Positions 49,631-58,691 of a stretch of DNA of 64,000 bases are shown piece after piece; within the stretch, counting starts at the first letter, position 1, and each line of letters starts with the position of its first letter. Source of the DNA: Oscillospiraceae bacterium (GTDB taxonomy: Bacteria > Bacillota_A > Clostridia > Oscillospirales > Ruminococcaceae); contig JAGAJA010000042.1 of the NCBI GenBank assembly GCA_017829075.1, positions 12,237 to 76,236 of the forward strand. The letters are read 5' to 3'. Below the pieces are notes generated by a model. That model made no database searches. It was not told the origin of the DNA and saw nothing but the letters and a program-made list of their open reading frames with translations. Both the position numbers and the translations under genes were made by a program.

Positions 49631-49658
49631 TATTTTCACATATGGAGGTACACTTCAA

Positions 49659-50876
49659 ATGGCTAGATTTACTTTACCGAGAGACGTTTATCATGGAAAG
49701 GGCTCTCTTGAGAACCTCAAGTCCCTTAAGGGCAAGAAGGCTGTCATCGTTGTAGGCGGCGGTTCCATGAAGCGCTTCGGCTTCCTCGACAGAGCAGAGG
49801 CTTATCTTAAGGAAGCAGGCATGGAGGTTATGATCATTGACGGCGTTGAGCCGGATCCTTCTGTTACCACCGTAATGAACGGCGCTGCAAAGATGCTGGA
49901 ATTCAACCCTGACTGGATCGTTGCAATGGGCGGCGGTTCTCCTATCGACGCTGCAAAGGCAATGTGGATCAAGTACGAGTATCCGGAATGTACCTTTGAG
50001 GATATGTGCAAGGTATTCGGTATCCCTGAGCTGAGAAAGAAAGCACACTTCTGCGCTATTCCTTCCACCTCCGGTACCGCTACTGAGGTTACTGCATTCT
50101 CTATCATCACCGATTATGACAAGGGTATCAAGTATCCTATCGCTGACTTCGAGATCACTCCTGATGTAGCTATCGTTGATTCCGACCTTGCTGAAACAAT
50201 GCCCCAGAAGCTTACAGCTCACACCGGTATGGACGCTATGACCCATGCTGTTGAGGCTTATGTTTCCACCGCAAACTGCGACTACACAGACGCGCTTGCT
50301 ATCCATGCGATCGAGATGATTCAGGCTGACCTCGTTGATTCCTATAACGGCGACATGGCTGCCCGTGCAAGAATGCACAACGCACAGTGCCTCGCAGGTA
50401 TGGCATTCTCCAACGCTCTGCTCGGTATCGTACACTCTATGGCTCACAAGACCGGCGCAATCTTTGCTGACTATGGCGCACACATCATTCACGGCGCTGC
50501 AAACGCAATGTACCTGCCTAAGGTAATCGCATTCAACGCTAAGGATCCGACCGCTAAGAAGCGTTACGGCGTAATTGCTGACTACATGAAGCTCGGCGGC
50601 GCAAACGATGATGAAAAGGTTGCTAACCTCATCAAGTACCTCCGCAAGATGAACGATGATCTGAAGATTCCGCACTGCATCAAGAACTACGGCGCAGACA
50701 GCTACCCCACAGAGCAGGGCTTCGTTCCTGAGAACGTATTCCTTGAAAGACTGCACGATATTGCAGTAAATGCTATCGGCGACGCTTGCACCGGCTCCAA
50801 CCCCCGTCAGCCTTCCGTTGAGGAGATGGAGAAGCTGCTCAAGTGCTGCTACTACGACACTGAGGTTGACTTCTAA
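49659..50876 (+). CDS. Iron-containing alcohol dehydrogenase
   Basis: 405 residues from ATG at 49659, with GGAGG nine bases upstream. NAD(P)-binding G-G-G-S and G-G-G-S-P-I-D-A-A-K-A, T-S-G-T-A-T-E-V-T, and metal ligands Asp/His in H-T-G-M-D-A-M-T-H-A-V-E, H-S-M-A-H and H-I-I-H-G. This is the single-domain butanol/ethanol dehydrogenase group, which reduces aldehydes in fermentation; the exact substrate is open. Codon use is strongly biased toward preferred codons, suggesting high expression. Monocistronic. Confidence 0.95.
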   Translation: MARFTLPRDVYHGKGSLENLKSLKGKKAVIVVGGGSMKRFGFLDRAEAYLKEAGMEVMIIDGVEPDPSVTTVMNGAAKMLEFNPDWIVAMGGGSPIDAAKAMWIKYEYPECTFEDMCKVFGIPELRKKAHFCAIPSTSGTATEVTAFSIITDYDKGIKYPIADFEITPDVAIVDSDLAETMPQKLTAHTGMDAMTHAVEAYVSTANCDYTDALAIHAIEMIQADLVDSYNGDMAARARMHNAQCLAGMAFSNALLGIVHSMAHKTGAIFADYGAHIIHGAANAMYLPKVIAFNAKDPTAKKRYGVIADYMKLGGANDDEKVANLIKYLRKMNDDLKIPHCIKNYGADSYPTEQGFVPENVFLERLHDIAVNAIGDACTGSNPRQPSVEEMEKLLKCCYYDTEVDF

Positions 50877-50898
50877 TCTTAGTCAATAACTACATAAG

Positions 50899-50936
50899 AA
50901 ACCCCGTCGGGCTCTCCGGCGGGGTTTAGTTGTTTA
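50899..50936 (+). terminator. Terminator of the alcohol dehydrogenase
   Basis: Stem AAACCCCGTCGG / CCGGCGGGGTTT, tail TAGTTGTTT. Confidence 0.85.
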
Positions 50937-50971
50937 TACTTCCACAATGATGAAAGAACATTGTAAACAAT

Positions 50972-51003
50972 CTCAGGGACTCTCAATTAAGAAAGTCCCT
51001 GTA
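50972..51003 (-). terminator. Terminator of the HD-GYP gene
   Basis: Stem CAGGGACT / AGTCCCTG read on the minus strand with a modest T-rich tail (GAGATTGTTT). Confidence 0.6.
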
Positions 51004-51006
51004 TTG

Positions 51007-53940
51007 TTATTCTGTTTTGTTGTCCTCAGGAAGAATTATCGGAGCAGTTCCGTCCTCGATCATTTCCAGCATAAGAGGAACGATCTTCGGGTCAAGCTGT
51101 GTTCCGGCAACCCGCTTTAGCTCCTCAATGATTACCTCGGAGGGAAGGGTATCACGGTAACAGCGCCTGCTAGACATTGCGTCATAGGTATCCGCGACAC
51201 CGATTATCCTTGCGATCAGCGGAATATCCTCGCCCGAAAGCCCCTCGCAGTAACCCTTTCCGTCGTAGCGCTCGTGGTGGTATTTTGCGCCCTCGGCGAT
51301 CTCCGGAATAGCTGTGTAGTCCTTCAGAATTTCCGCGCCTATCACCGGGTGCTGCTGAATTATCTTCCGTTCCTCGTCAGTCAGCTTGCCGGGCTTGTTC
51401 AGAATGCTGTCAGGAATACCTATCTTGCCGATATCGTGCATCAGTGCAACATAATAAATATGTTCCTGCTCGTCCTTGTCCATATCCATGCGGCGGGCTA
51501 TCTCTCTTGAATAATTCGCCACACGCAGCGAATGTCCGTTCGTGTACTTGTCCTTTGCGTCAATAGTACCAGCAAAGGTCTTGAACGACTGGTCGATGAT
51601 CTCCTTGTATTCTTTCTGGCGACGCTTCATGCGGTTAATTCTTGCGTAAAGCGCGAGCACTGTAATCCCAACGGTGACAGCCAGAGCGCAGATAACTATG
51701 ATCGCAATAAATCCCGGCTGCTCGTTGATGGCTTTGTCCTTTTTGATGTTCACGCTGTAGGTGTGGCTTTCCTCCGGATTGTCGGTAAGGAATATGCGCA
51801 TGGTAAAGGTATATTCTCCTCCGGGGAGGTTGGTGTAGCTTATTGTAGAGCTTTTCCCGGTGCTTATAACCGTTTCTTCTTCGTCAAATCCGTCCAGCTT
51901 GTAGGCAATTGAGAGCCGTGTGGTGTCTGTATATGAGAGCGCAGCGAAATCTATATTTATACGGTGCGCGCCCTTTTCTATTACAAGATTTTCCGGGTGG
52001 TCGTACACCGTTCCGTCAACGGAAATGCTGTTCACAATCGCCTTAGGCAGAATGCTTTCTGGCTGACTGAACCCGAAAATGCTTACGCCGCTGCTGGTGG
52101 AGATATAAAGCTGACCGTCAGGGGAGAGCCAATGCCATGTGTTGGCGTAAAGCGAGCCGGTAAGACCGTTTTCAAAGCCGTAGCATAGTGAAGAAGCTCC
52201 GTTGTCGGCGATAACGTCCTCGCGGCTTACAGTAATTATACCGCTGTTCTGGAGCAGATACAGCCTGCCGTCCCTTAGGTATATGTCAAATATATTGCCG
52301 GAGAGTTTGTCAAGATTTTTGAGCTTTGAGAAACGACTTCCGTCAAAATAAAACAGCCCGCTGCTGGTGCTGACGAAATAGCAGCCCTTTTCTGAATCCG
52401 GAGTAATTCTGAGAATGATGCCGTTATCAAGTCCCTCAGAGTAGCTGTGTACCGTTACTTTTCCATGGTCGATCTCATAAATTCCGCCGCCGTCGCTTCC
52501 TGCAAGGAGAGAGCCGCTTTCGGTTTCCACCATGCAGAGGATAGCGGGGTAGTCGAAATCCTTGTAGCTCGTGACGCTGCCGTTAGGGGAGATTATGCTA
52601 AGCCCTTTCTGCATTCCAACTGCGATCGAGCCGTCCGACATCTCTAGGAGCGCTCTTGCGCTTCTGTCCGCAAGACCGTCCTCGGCGCTGTATTTGGTTA
52701 TGCTTCCGCTGTCCGGATCATAGCAGATTACCGGAGAATCGGAATAAGACGCGATCCACACATTACCGCTGTTGTCGCCGATGATGTGCCGAACTCTCTG
52801 TCCGTCCAGCATTTCGGTCAGCTCGTTTGTGACAGGCTTCCAGCTTTCATCGCATATTATTATGCCCTTGTCGGTTCCCATAAAATAATGTCCGCTCTGC
52901 CGGACAATGGTGTTCAGAGCCTTTCCGGAGATACCGGCGGTGTTGTTGGGCGAGGAGAAGCAGCCCGAGGTGTATTTTATCACTCCGTTTGTGGAGGAGG
53001 CAAGCCAGATATTGCCCTCATAGTCGAGAAATGAACCCTCTATCGAAGAAGCACTTTCTGCTTCGCCGAATTCAATGAATTCATCATTCCTTTGTATACC
53101 GTAGCCGCGAAGTCCGTTCACCGCAATACTTCCGTCCGAAAGCCGTTCAAGGCTGTCGTGGGTGAAAACGCTGCCGGTTTCGTGGAATGTTATTTCCAGA
53201 TCGTCTTTGGTGAAGCCCTCTCCCTTGCAGCGGACTTCCGCAAGAATGTTGCTGTCTGATCCGCACCAGATCTCGCCGTTGTTTCCGCTTGTAAGGCTGT
53301 AAAGGTTCTCGCCGCCGCTGAAAATCACGCTGCTTTCAAGCGTTGTGACCAGCGCTCCGTCAGGAGTGATAACACAGCAGCCGGAATTAGTTGCGCACCA
53401 GATCCTCCCGAAGCTGTCCACTGCTGCCGAATAAACGGTTTCTCCGGCAAGCTCCGGAGTTTCAACGACAGACATGGTCCCGTCTGATATCTTTGCAAGA
53501 CCTGAGGAGGTTGAAACGAAGATATCCCCATTTTCCGCTTCGGTGAAATACCTTATTGTGAGAAAGCTGTCCTCTGGCTGATCTACGGGACGGACAAACG
53601 AGTTGTTTTCCATATAGAACACGCCCATATCGTTCGAGCCTACCCAAAGCCTGCCGCTGGAGTCAACGAAAAGCGAGCGGACGGTTGAGGACATAAGAGC
53701 GCCCTCCTCGCTGAAATTGCGGAAATCTGTTCCGTCATAGCGTATCAGACCAGCGTAGCTTCCTATCCAGATGTATCCGTCCGGCGTCTGAACAACATCG
53801 TTCGCCTCGCCGGTGGGAAGTCCGTTTCGGTCGTTATATACCTTTATAACATAGGACTGAGTGCTTTCGGCTGCCGCCGTGACTGACACCGCCGTAAGCA
53901 TTATCCCAATGGAAATAAGAATTGAAATGAGCTTTTTCAT
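51007..53940 (-). CDS. Membrane sensor with regulator-propeller ectodomain and cytoplasmic HD-GYP domain
   Basis: 977 residues. Signal peptide (to about A-A-A-E, 28), then two seven-bladed two-component-regulator propellers made of repeats such as I-W-I-G-S-Y-A-G-L-I-R-Y and L-W-V-G-S-N-D-M-G, a Y_Y_Y Ig-like domain (about 655-735), a membrane helix (about 745-767), and an HD-GYP domain (about 785-960): L-M-H-D-I-G-K-I-G-I-P, H-H-E-R-Y-D-G-K-G-Y-C and A-D-T-Y-D-A-M-S-S. GYP is G-Y-C here, but all metal ligands of HD are present. The output is likely cyclic-di-GMP hydrolysis in response to an extracellular ligand, perhaps a glycan. Confidence 0.92.
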   Translation of the reverse strand: MKKLISILISIGIMLTAVSVTAAAESTQSYVIKVYNDRNGLPTGEANDVVQTPDGYIWIGSYAGLIRYDGTDFRNFSEEGALMSSTVRSLFVDSSGRLWVGSNDMGVFYMENNSFVRPVDQPEDSFLTIRYFTEAENGDIFVSTSSGLAKISDGTMSVVETPELAGETVYSAAVDSFGRIWCATNSGCCVITPDGALVTTLESSVIFSGGENLYSLTSGNNGEIWCGSDSNILAEVRCKGEGFTKDDLEITFHETGSVFTHDSLERLSDGSIAVNGLRGYGIQRNDEFIEFGEAESASSIEGSFLDYEGNIWLASSTNGVIKYTSGCFSSPNNTAGISGKALNTIVRQSGHYFMGTDKGIIICDESWKPVTNELTEMLDGQRVRHIIGDNSGNVWIASYSDSPVICYDPDSGSITKYSAEDGLADRSARALLEMSDGSIAVGMQKGLSIISPNGSVTSYKDFDYPAILCMVETESGSLLAGSDGGGIYEIDHGKVTVHSYSEGLDNGIILRITPDSEKGCYFVSTSSGLFYFDGSRFSKLKNLDKLSGNIFDIYLRDGRLYLLQNSGIITVSREDVIADNGASSLCYGFENGLTGSLYANTWHWLSPDGQLYISTSSGVSIFGFSQPESILPKAIVNSISVDGTVYDHPENLVIEKGAHRINIDFAALSYTDTTRLSIAYKLDGFDEEETVISTGKSSTISYTNLPGGEYTFTMRIFLTDNPEESHTYSVNIKKDKAINEQPGFIAIIVICALAVTVGITVLALYARINRMKRRQKEYKEIIDQSFKTFAGTIDAKDKYTNGHSLRVANYSREIARRMDMDKDEQEHIYYVALMHDIGKIGIPDSILNKPGKLTDEERKIIQQHPVIGAEILKDYTAIPEIAEGAKYHHERYDGKGYCEGLSGEDIPLIARIIGVADTYDAMSSRRCYRDTLPSEVIIEELKRVAGTQLDPKIVPLMLEMIEDGTAPIILPEDNKTE

Positions 53941-54014
53941 TATAATTCACCATTTTTTTCAGTTTGGGGTCTTAATAACTTAGCAACTTAGCAAAGTAAT
54001 TAACCTCAAATATA

Positions 54015-54044
54015 ATTATATACCAAAAAACGGTTATTTGTCAA
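54015..54044 (-). promoter_or_regulatory. Promoter of the HD-GYP sensor
   Basis: Minus strand TTGACA (54039-54044), 18-bp spacer, TATAAT (54015-54020). The leader contains a tandem AACTTAGC-like repeat (read on the plus strand 53977-53996). Confidence 0.7.
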
Positions 54045-54172
54045 TACCAATTAAATATGTTGTCGGTATAGGAAACAGTATATTGTGTTTTAGACCACAA
54101 GACCGTATTACAATACAGTAGATGCGGAATTAAATATTTCTCAGAAAAACGGGAAAAATTTGCTCAAACCTA

Positions 54173-54201
54173 TTGACAAAATGTTTTGTTTATGTTATAA
54201 T
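54173..54201 (+). promoter_or_regulatory. Consensus promoter of the rplU operon
   Basis: TTGACA (54173-54178), 17-bp spacer, TATAAT (54196-54201). Confidence 0.9.
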
Positions 54202-54207
54202 TTTATT

Positions 54208-54302
54208 GCCGCATGTGCAGGGTGAGTTATGTCCGGTTTAAAACGGAGGCTCGCAAGGCAGAGATGCAACCCTGACGCAGCGAGTCTGATTAAAAAGAGG
54301 TA
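54208..54302 (+). promoter_or_regulatory. Structured L21 leader, probable autoregulatory RNA
   Basis: CAGGGT (54217-54222) pairs with ACCCTG (54269-54274), enclosing a CCGGTTTAAAACGG-type hairpin, and CTCG/CGAG form a second long pair. Firmicutes rplU genes usually carry such an L21 leader, where L21 may bind its own mRNA; position and size agree. Confidence 0.65.
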
Positions 54303-54308
54303 ATAAAA

Positions 54309-54614
54309 ATGTACGCAGTAATTGAAACAGGCGGAAAGCAGTATCAGGTAAAAGAGGGCGACATCGTTTTCATCGAGAAGCTTGAAGCCGAGGGCGAGAT
54401 CACATTCGACAAGGTTATCATGGTAGGCAAGGACGACGGCGTTAAGGTAGGCGCTCCCTATGTTGACGGAGCAAGCGTAAAGGCTACCCTGCTCAAGAAT
54501 GGCAAGGCTAAGAAGATCACTGTCTTCACCTACAAGCCCAAGAAGAGCAGCAAGCGCAAGATGGGCCACAGACAGCCGTACAGCCAGGTAAGAATTGAAG
54601 CAATCAACGCATGA
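54309..54614 (+). CDS. rplU: Ribosomal protein L21
   Basis: 101 residues, full length: [14 protein letters not shown] at the N-terminus and [10 protein letters not shown] at the C-terminus. AGAGG before the ATG. Structural protein of the large subunit; first gene of rplU-prp-rpmA. Confidence 0.98.
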   Translation: MYAVIETGGKQYQVKEGDIVFIEKLEAEGEITFDKVIMVGKDDGVKVGAPYVDGASVKATLLKNGKAKKITVFTYKPKKSSKRKMGHRQPYSQVRIEAINA

Positions 54615-54936
54615 TCTTCGGGCTGTATTTATAAGGCGGAACGGTGTGTTCACAGGCTTTGAGGTTTCCGGTCATGCCGGCTACGGAGAGGCAGGGAACG
54701 ACATAGTCTGCTCAGCCGTCAGCTCTGCGGTGATGCTTGTCTGCAACACTGTGACCGATTTTTTCGGGGCAGACGCTGATGTGACGGTTGAGGAGAACCG
54801 AATAATACTTCGCCTGAACAGCTCTGACAAGCCCAGCGAAAAACTTTTTGAGAGCTTTCATGTACACATGGAGAACATAGCGGAGGATTATCGCCGGGTA
54901 AAGGTTGAGATAAGGGAAGCCCGCGCTTCCGAATGA
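54595..54936 (+). CDS. prp: Ribosomal-processing cysteine protease Prp
   Basis: About 113 residues. [14 protein letters not shown] provides the catalytic His and Cys (H27 and C39 if counted from TTG at 54595). Prp removes the N-terminal extension of L27 in Firmicutes. The start is odd: the ATG that overlaps the rplU stop (54611) is in another frame, so either the TTG at 54595 inside rplU is used or a small indel has moved the natural start. Sandwiched between rplU and rpmA as usual. Confidence 0.9.
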   Translation: MKQSTHDLRAVFIRRNGVFTGFEVSGHAGYGEAGNDIVCSAVSSAVMLVCNTVTDFFGADADVTVEENRIILRLNSSDKPSEKLFESFHVHMENIAEDYRRVKVEIREARASE

Positions 54937-54954
54937 TAACAGGAGGATAAAACA

Positions 54955-55233
54955 ATGATTAGAATTGATTTACAGTATTTCGCTCATAAAAAAGGTATGG
55001 GTTCTACCAAGAACGGCCGTGACTCCGAGTCCAAGAGACTTGGCGTAAAGCGCGCTGATATGCAGAAGGTAAATGCCGGAAGCATTCTCGTTAGACAGAG
55101 AGGCACCCATATTCATGCCGGCAACAACGTAGGCAAGGGTTCTGACGATACACTGTTCGCTCTTATTGACGGCACTGTAAAGTTTGAGCGCCTCGGCAGA
55201 GATAAGAAGCAGGTAAGCGTTTACGCTGATTGA
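54955..55233 (+). CDS. rpmA: Ribosomal protein L27 with Prp-cleaved N-terminal extension
   Basis: 92 residues: N-terminal M-I-R-I-D-L-Q-Y-F followed by A-H-K-K-G. The first nine residues are the extension removed by Prp between F9 and A10, leaving the functional A-H-K-K-G end that reaches the peptidyl transferase centre. The rest ([15 protein letters not shown]) is standard. AGGAGG before the ATG. Confidence 0.97.
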   Translation: MIRIDLQYFAHKKGMGSTKNGRDSESKRLGVKRADMQKVNAGSILVRQRGTHIHAGNNVGKGSDDTLFALIDGTVKFERLGRDKKQVSVYAD

Positions 55234-55260
55234 TTTCTGCAATCTCAGATTTAATCAATT

Positions 55261-55293
55261 AAGCCGGATTGCAATAATCCGGCTTAAATTTTT
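55261..55293 (+). terminator. Terminator after rpmA
   Basis: Stem AAGCCGGATT / AATCCGGCTT followed by AAATTTTT. Confidence 0.85.
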
Positions 55294-55364
55294 CTGATCC
55301 TGCAATCATGAATTATTGAGTGACATTGTGGAAAACATATAGTTTGGAAAGCGAGGCGGCAGAG

Positions 55365-56639
55365 ATGTTTGTTGATAAGGTTGAGATCTCCATTAAAGCA
55401 GGCAACGGCGGCAATGGAGCGGTGAGCTTCCACCGTGAGAAATATGTCAATGCGGGCGGCCCCGACGGCGGCGACGGCGGAAAGGGCAGCGACATTGTAT
55501 TTGTCGCTGATGATAACCTTTCCACGCTGATCGACTTCCGCTATAAGAAGAAATACATTGCTCCGGACGGAGAGCCGGGGGGTGCCAAGCGCTGCTCCGG
55601 AAAGTCCATGGAGCCTACGATAATCCGGGTTCCTAGGGGAACTATCGTCAAGGACGCGCACACCGGCAGAATTATGGCGGATATCTCCGATGACGAGCCG
55701 GTGGTAGTCGCAAAGGGCGGCAGAGGCGGCAAGGGAAACGCGCACTTCGCAACTCCTACCCGTCAGATACCCCGGTTTTCTAAGCCCGGTTTTCCCGGCG
55801 AAGCATTTGATGTTGTGCTTGAGCTGAAGCTGCTGGCGGACGTTGGTCTGGTCGGCTTCCCGAATGTCGGTAAATCCACGCTGATAAGCGTTGTCAGCGC
55901 TGCAAAGCCAAAGATTGCGAACTACCATTTCACCACACTTACCCCTGTTCTGGGCGTTGTAAAGCGCGGTGAGCAGTCCTTTGTCATGGCGGATATCCCC
56001 GGACTTATCGAGGGCGCAAGCGAGGGAGTTGGCTTGGGTCATGCGTTTCTGCGTCATGTGGAGCGCTGCCGGCTTATTGTACACGTTGTTGATGTTTCCG
56101 GAGTTGAGGGCAGAGATCCGCGGGACGATTTCGAGAAGATAAATCTGGAGCTTGCGAATTTCTCTGAGGAGCTTGCGGAGCGTCCGCAGATAGTTGCTGC
56201 GAACAAATCCGACATGGCTACCGACGAGCAGATAGAGCAGTTCCGCAGCTATATTGAGGAGAAAGGACTTCCGTTCTTCACGATCTCCGCAGCTACCACA
56301 AAGGGAACGTCTGAGCTTATCGACCGCGTAGCGGACGAGCTTTCAAAGCTGCCGCCGCCGAAGCGTTTCGAGGTTCAGCCGCTGACTATGGCAGAGCTTC
56401 AGCAGATTGAAAACGAGAAGCACAGCTTCACAGTTCAGAAGATAGACGGAGTATTCGTTGTGGACGCGCCGTTCCTTGCGCCGATCCTGTCCACCTGCAA
56501 TATGGAGGACTACGAGAGCCTTCAGTACTTCCAGCGTGTGCTTCGTTCCAGCGGAATTATTGACGAACTGGAAAAACAGGGAGTTCAGGAGGACGACCTC
56601 GTTTCCATTTACGACTTTGAGTTTAACTATGTAAGATGA
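55365..56639 (+). CDS. obg: GTPase Obg/CgtA
   Basis: 424 residues from ATG at 55365 (GAGG eight bases upstream; upstream in-frame codons have no site). Gly-rich Obg domain (A-G-N-G-G-N-G-A-V-S-F-H-R-E-K), G1 G-F-P-N-V-G-K-S-T, G3 D-I-P-G-L-I-E-G-A, G4 N-K-S-D, and the C-terminal OCT domain as in Firmicutes. It helps assemble the 50S subunit and responds to ppGpp. Its place after rplU-prp-rpmA is conserved in bacteria. Confidence 0.97.
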   Translation: MFVDKVEISIKAGNGGNGAVSFHREKYVNAGGPDGGDGGKGSDIVFVADDNLSTLIDFRYKKKYIAPDGEPGGAKRCSGKSMEPTIIRVPRGTIVKDAHTGRIMADISDDEPVVVAKGGRGGKGNAHFATPTRQIPRFSKPGFPGEAFDVVLELKLLADVGLVGFPNVGKSTLISVVSAAKPKIANYHFTTLTPVLGVVKRGEQSFVMADIPGLIEGASEGVGLGHAFLRHVERCRLIVHVVDVSGVEGRDPRDDFEKINLELANFSEELAERPQIVAANKSDMATDEQIEQFRSYIEEKGLPFFTISAATTKGTSELIDRVADELSKLPPPKRFEVQPLTMAELQQIENEKHSFTVQKIDGVFVVDAPFLAPILSTCNMEDYESLQYFQRVLRSSGIIDELEKQGVQEDDLVSIYDFEFNYVR

Positions 56640-56672
56640 CCGTGGGAAACATTCTGTTTCCGGGGTGAAAAG

Positions 56673-57368
56673 ATGAACCTAATAAGCGTATTGATCAGGG
56701 ATCTGGAGCGTTCCTCGCCGGGCAGCAGCGATACTGCACAGCAGGTCATTTCATTGCTCGGCAATATCAAGCCGGGTTCTGCGCTTTTTGTTGGCGATGA
56801 AATTATCACGCCGCAGCTTATTTCCGGGAAATTCAGGTGCAGCTTAACCGCTGCATTCACCGATGATTACCGCGCGGAGCAGGGAAAGGCAGCGGGGCTA
56901 GACGCGTCCACAGTGCAGCTTTTTGAGCTGCCGGGGGATAATTATGATCTTATCTGGTACAACGGCATTGTGGAGTTCGACAGCTGCGCGCAGCGGCTGG
57001 AGCAGCTCTGGGAAAAGCTGTCGCCGGAAGGAACTCTGGTTTATCGTGCGGTAAGCTGGCTCACAGAACCCTCTCCGGATACAAGAGTATTCTGCCAGCG
57101 CCGTTTCGGAAAAATACTGCCGCTTGACAAGGTGCTTGTTCTGGCAAAGGAGCAGGGCTTCAAGGTGCAGGATTTCTACATTGCTCCGAAGTCCGACTGG
57201 TACGGAGGGTATTACACCCCTCTTATTGCCGCGGCTGAACGCTATGCGGGAATTCACAAGGAGGACAGCTCTGTATCCCTCGGCATGAGCGAGCTTCGCA
57301 AGGAAGCGGACATTTTTGATATGCACTGCGAGGAATACAGTTGCGTATACTACATACTGAAAGGTTGA
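56673..57368 (+). CDS. Methyltransferase-like protein of unknown function
   Basis: 231 residues. Pattern of a class I Rossmann methyltransferase: A-L-F-V-G-D-E at the first strand, Y-D-L-I-W-Y-N-G-I-V-E-F near strand 4, and W-E-K-L-S-P-E-G-T-L-V-Y-R-A-V after it. The glycine-rich SAM loop is not conserved (V-G-D-E-I-I), so activity is uncertain. ATG 33 bp after obg; four bases separate its stop from mrnC. Likely co-transcribed with obg and mrnC. Confidence 0.6.
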   Translation: MNLISVLIRDLERSSPGSSDTAQQVISLLGNIKPGSALFVGDEIITPQLISGKFRCSLTAAFTDDYRAEQGKAAGLDASTVQLFELPGDNYDLIWYNGIVEFDSCAQRLEQLWEKLSPEGTLVYRAVSWLTEPSPDTRVFCQRRFGKILPLDKVLVLAKEQGFKVQDFYIAPKSDWYGGYYTPLIAAAERYAGIHKEDSSVSLGMSELRKEADIFDMHCEEYSCVYYILKG

Positions 57369-57372
57369 TCAA

Positions 57373-57765
57373 ATGGCACTTACCGAACGTGAAGCGGCGG
57401 CTTACAGCCCGAATGTACTTGCTTTTTACGGCGACTGCGTTTATGAGCTGTTGGTAAGGAGAGCGGTGGTTCTGCGCGGAAATACTAACGCGGGACGTCT
57501 TCATGACCTTGCGGTGGCGCAGGTTCGCGCTTCATACCAGTCCAGGGCGGTGGAGGTCATCGAGCCGATGCTGACCGAGAAGGAAGCTGATATACTGCGG
57601 CGAGGCAGAAACGCGGGGGGGATTTCAGTCCCCAAAAGCGCAAAGCCCTCAGAATACCGCCGAGCTACCGCGCTTGAAGCTTTGTTTGGCTATCTCAGTC
57701 TTTCGGGGCAGGAGGAGCGCATTGAGGAGCTGTTTTCGGAGATCTGCAAGGCGCTTCCGGTATAA
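57373..57765 (+). CDS. mrnC: Mini-ribonuclease III
   Basis: 130 residues: L-A-F-Y-G-D-C-V-Y-E-L is the RNase III-type catalytic motif (Asp and Glu), then H-D-L-A-V-A-Q-V-R-A, L-R-R-G-R-N-A, and A-T-A-L-E-A-L-F-G-Y-L. It lacks the dsRNA-binding domain, which defines Mini-III. In Bacillus it matures 23S rRNA. Follows the methyltransferase-like gene by four bases. Confidence 0.95.
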   Translation: MALTEREAAAYSPNVLAFYGDCVYELLVRRAVVLRGNTNAGRLHDLAVAQVRASYQSRAVEVIEPMLTEKEADILRRGRNAGGISVPKSAKPSEYRRATALEALFGYLSLSGQEERIEELFSEICKALPV

Positions 57766-57779
57766 TTGGAGGTGCGGCT

Positions 57780-58664
57780 ATGAAGAAAATGACGCGTACA
57801 GAGAGAATTCACAGCGTATGGCGCTGGGTGCTGGATATTGTGATAATTATTTTCGGCTCCGGAATTTACGCTCTGGGAGTTCATTGCTTCACATCACCGA
57901 ACAATATCGCGCCGGGCGGAGTTACCGGTATAGCAATAATTGTCAGCAGTGTGACCGATTGGCAGGTGGGTACTCTCATCAGCCTTATGAATATCCCGCT
58001 GATAATTGCAGGCTTTATCCTGCTGAATAAACGGGTTATGATAAAAACCCTGATCTCAGTTGTGGTTACGTCTGTCATGACCGACTATGTGTTTGCTGAG
58101 ATACCGGTATACATCGCGGAAAACGGCGGCGGTATTCTGGCGGCGATATTCGGCGGACTTTTCATGGGCACGGGGCTTGGAATAGTCTATGTCCGTGAGG
58201 GAACTACCGGCGGTACGGATATCATCAACAAGATCATAAACCGATTTCGTCCGGAGATCAAGCTGGGAACTATTTCGTTCCTGATAAACACCTGCGTTGC
58301 GGCGCTTGGATATTTTGTGTACAAGAGCCTTGATGTGGTTCTGTACGCGATCATCTCGATATTTGTTGAGGCAAAGGTGATAGACACGCTGGTTTACGGC
58401 GGACTTGAGGGCAAGTTCCTGATGATCTTTTCTGAAAAGCCGCAGGAGATCGCCGAAAAATTGCTTCAACAGAAGCGTGGAGTTACCCTCCTGAAAGGCG
58501 AGGGCGCATACAGCGGAGAGGACAGGCAGGTCGTGTGCATTGCGGTGCATAAAAACGAGTATGTCAAGGTCAAGCGGATTGTAAAGCAGACCGATCCGGA
58601 CGCATTTGTGATCATTACCGGCGCTAGTGAGGTTCTGGGAAAGGGCTTCCAGAAGCTGGATTAA
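57780..58664 (+). CDS. YitT family membrane protein
   Basis: 294 residues with five to six membrane helices (about 15-35, 50-70, 80-98, 107-128, 150-175) and a cytoplasmic C-terminal DUF2179 domain (G-V-T-L-L-K-G-E-G-A-Y-S-G; V-V-C-I-A-V; F-V-I-I-T-G-A-S-E-V-L-G-K-G-F). The signature T-S-P-N-N-I-A-P-G-G-V-T-G is present. Function of the family is unknown. GGAGG before the ATG. Confidence 0.92.
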   Translation: MKKMTRTERIHSVWRWVLDIVIIIFGSGIYALGVHCFTSPNNIAPGGVTGIAIIVSSVTDWQVGTLISLMNIPLIIAGFILLNKRVMIKTLISVVVTSVMTDYVFAEIPVYIAENGGGILAAIFGGLFMGTGLGIVYVREGTTGGTDIINKIINRFRPEIKLGTISFLINTCVAALGYFVYKSLDVVLYAIISIFVEAKVIDTLVYGGLEGKFLMIFSEKPQEIAEKLLQQKRGVTLLKGEGAYSGEDRQVVCIAVHKNEYVKVKRIVKQTDPDAFVIITGASEVLGKGFQKLD

Positions 58665-58691
58665 ATTAAATTATTGTAAGGAGAATATTTT

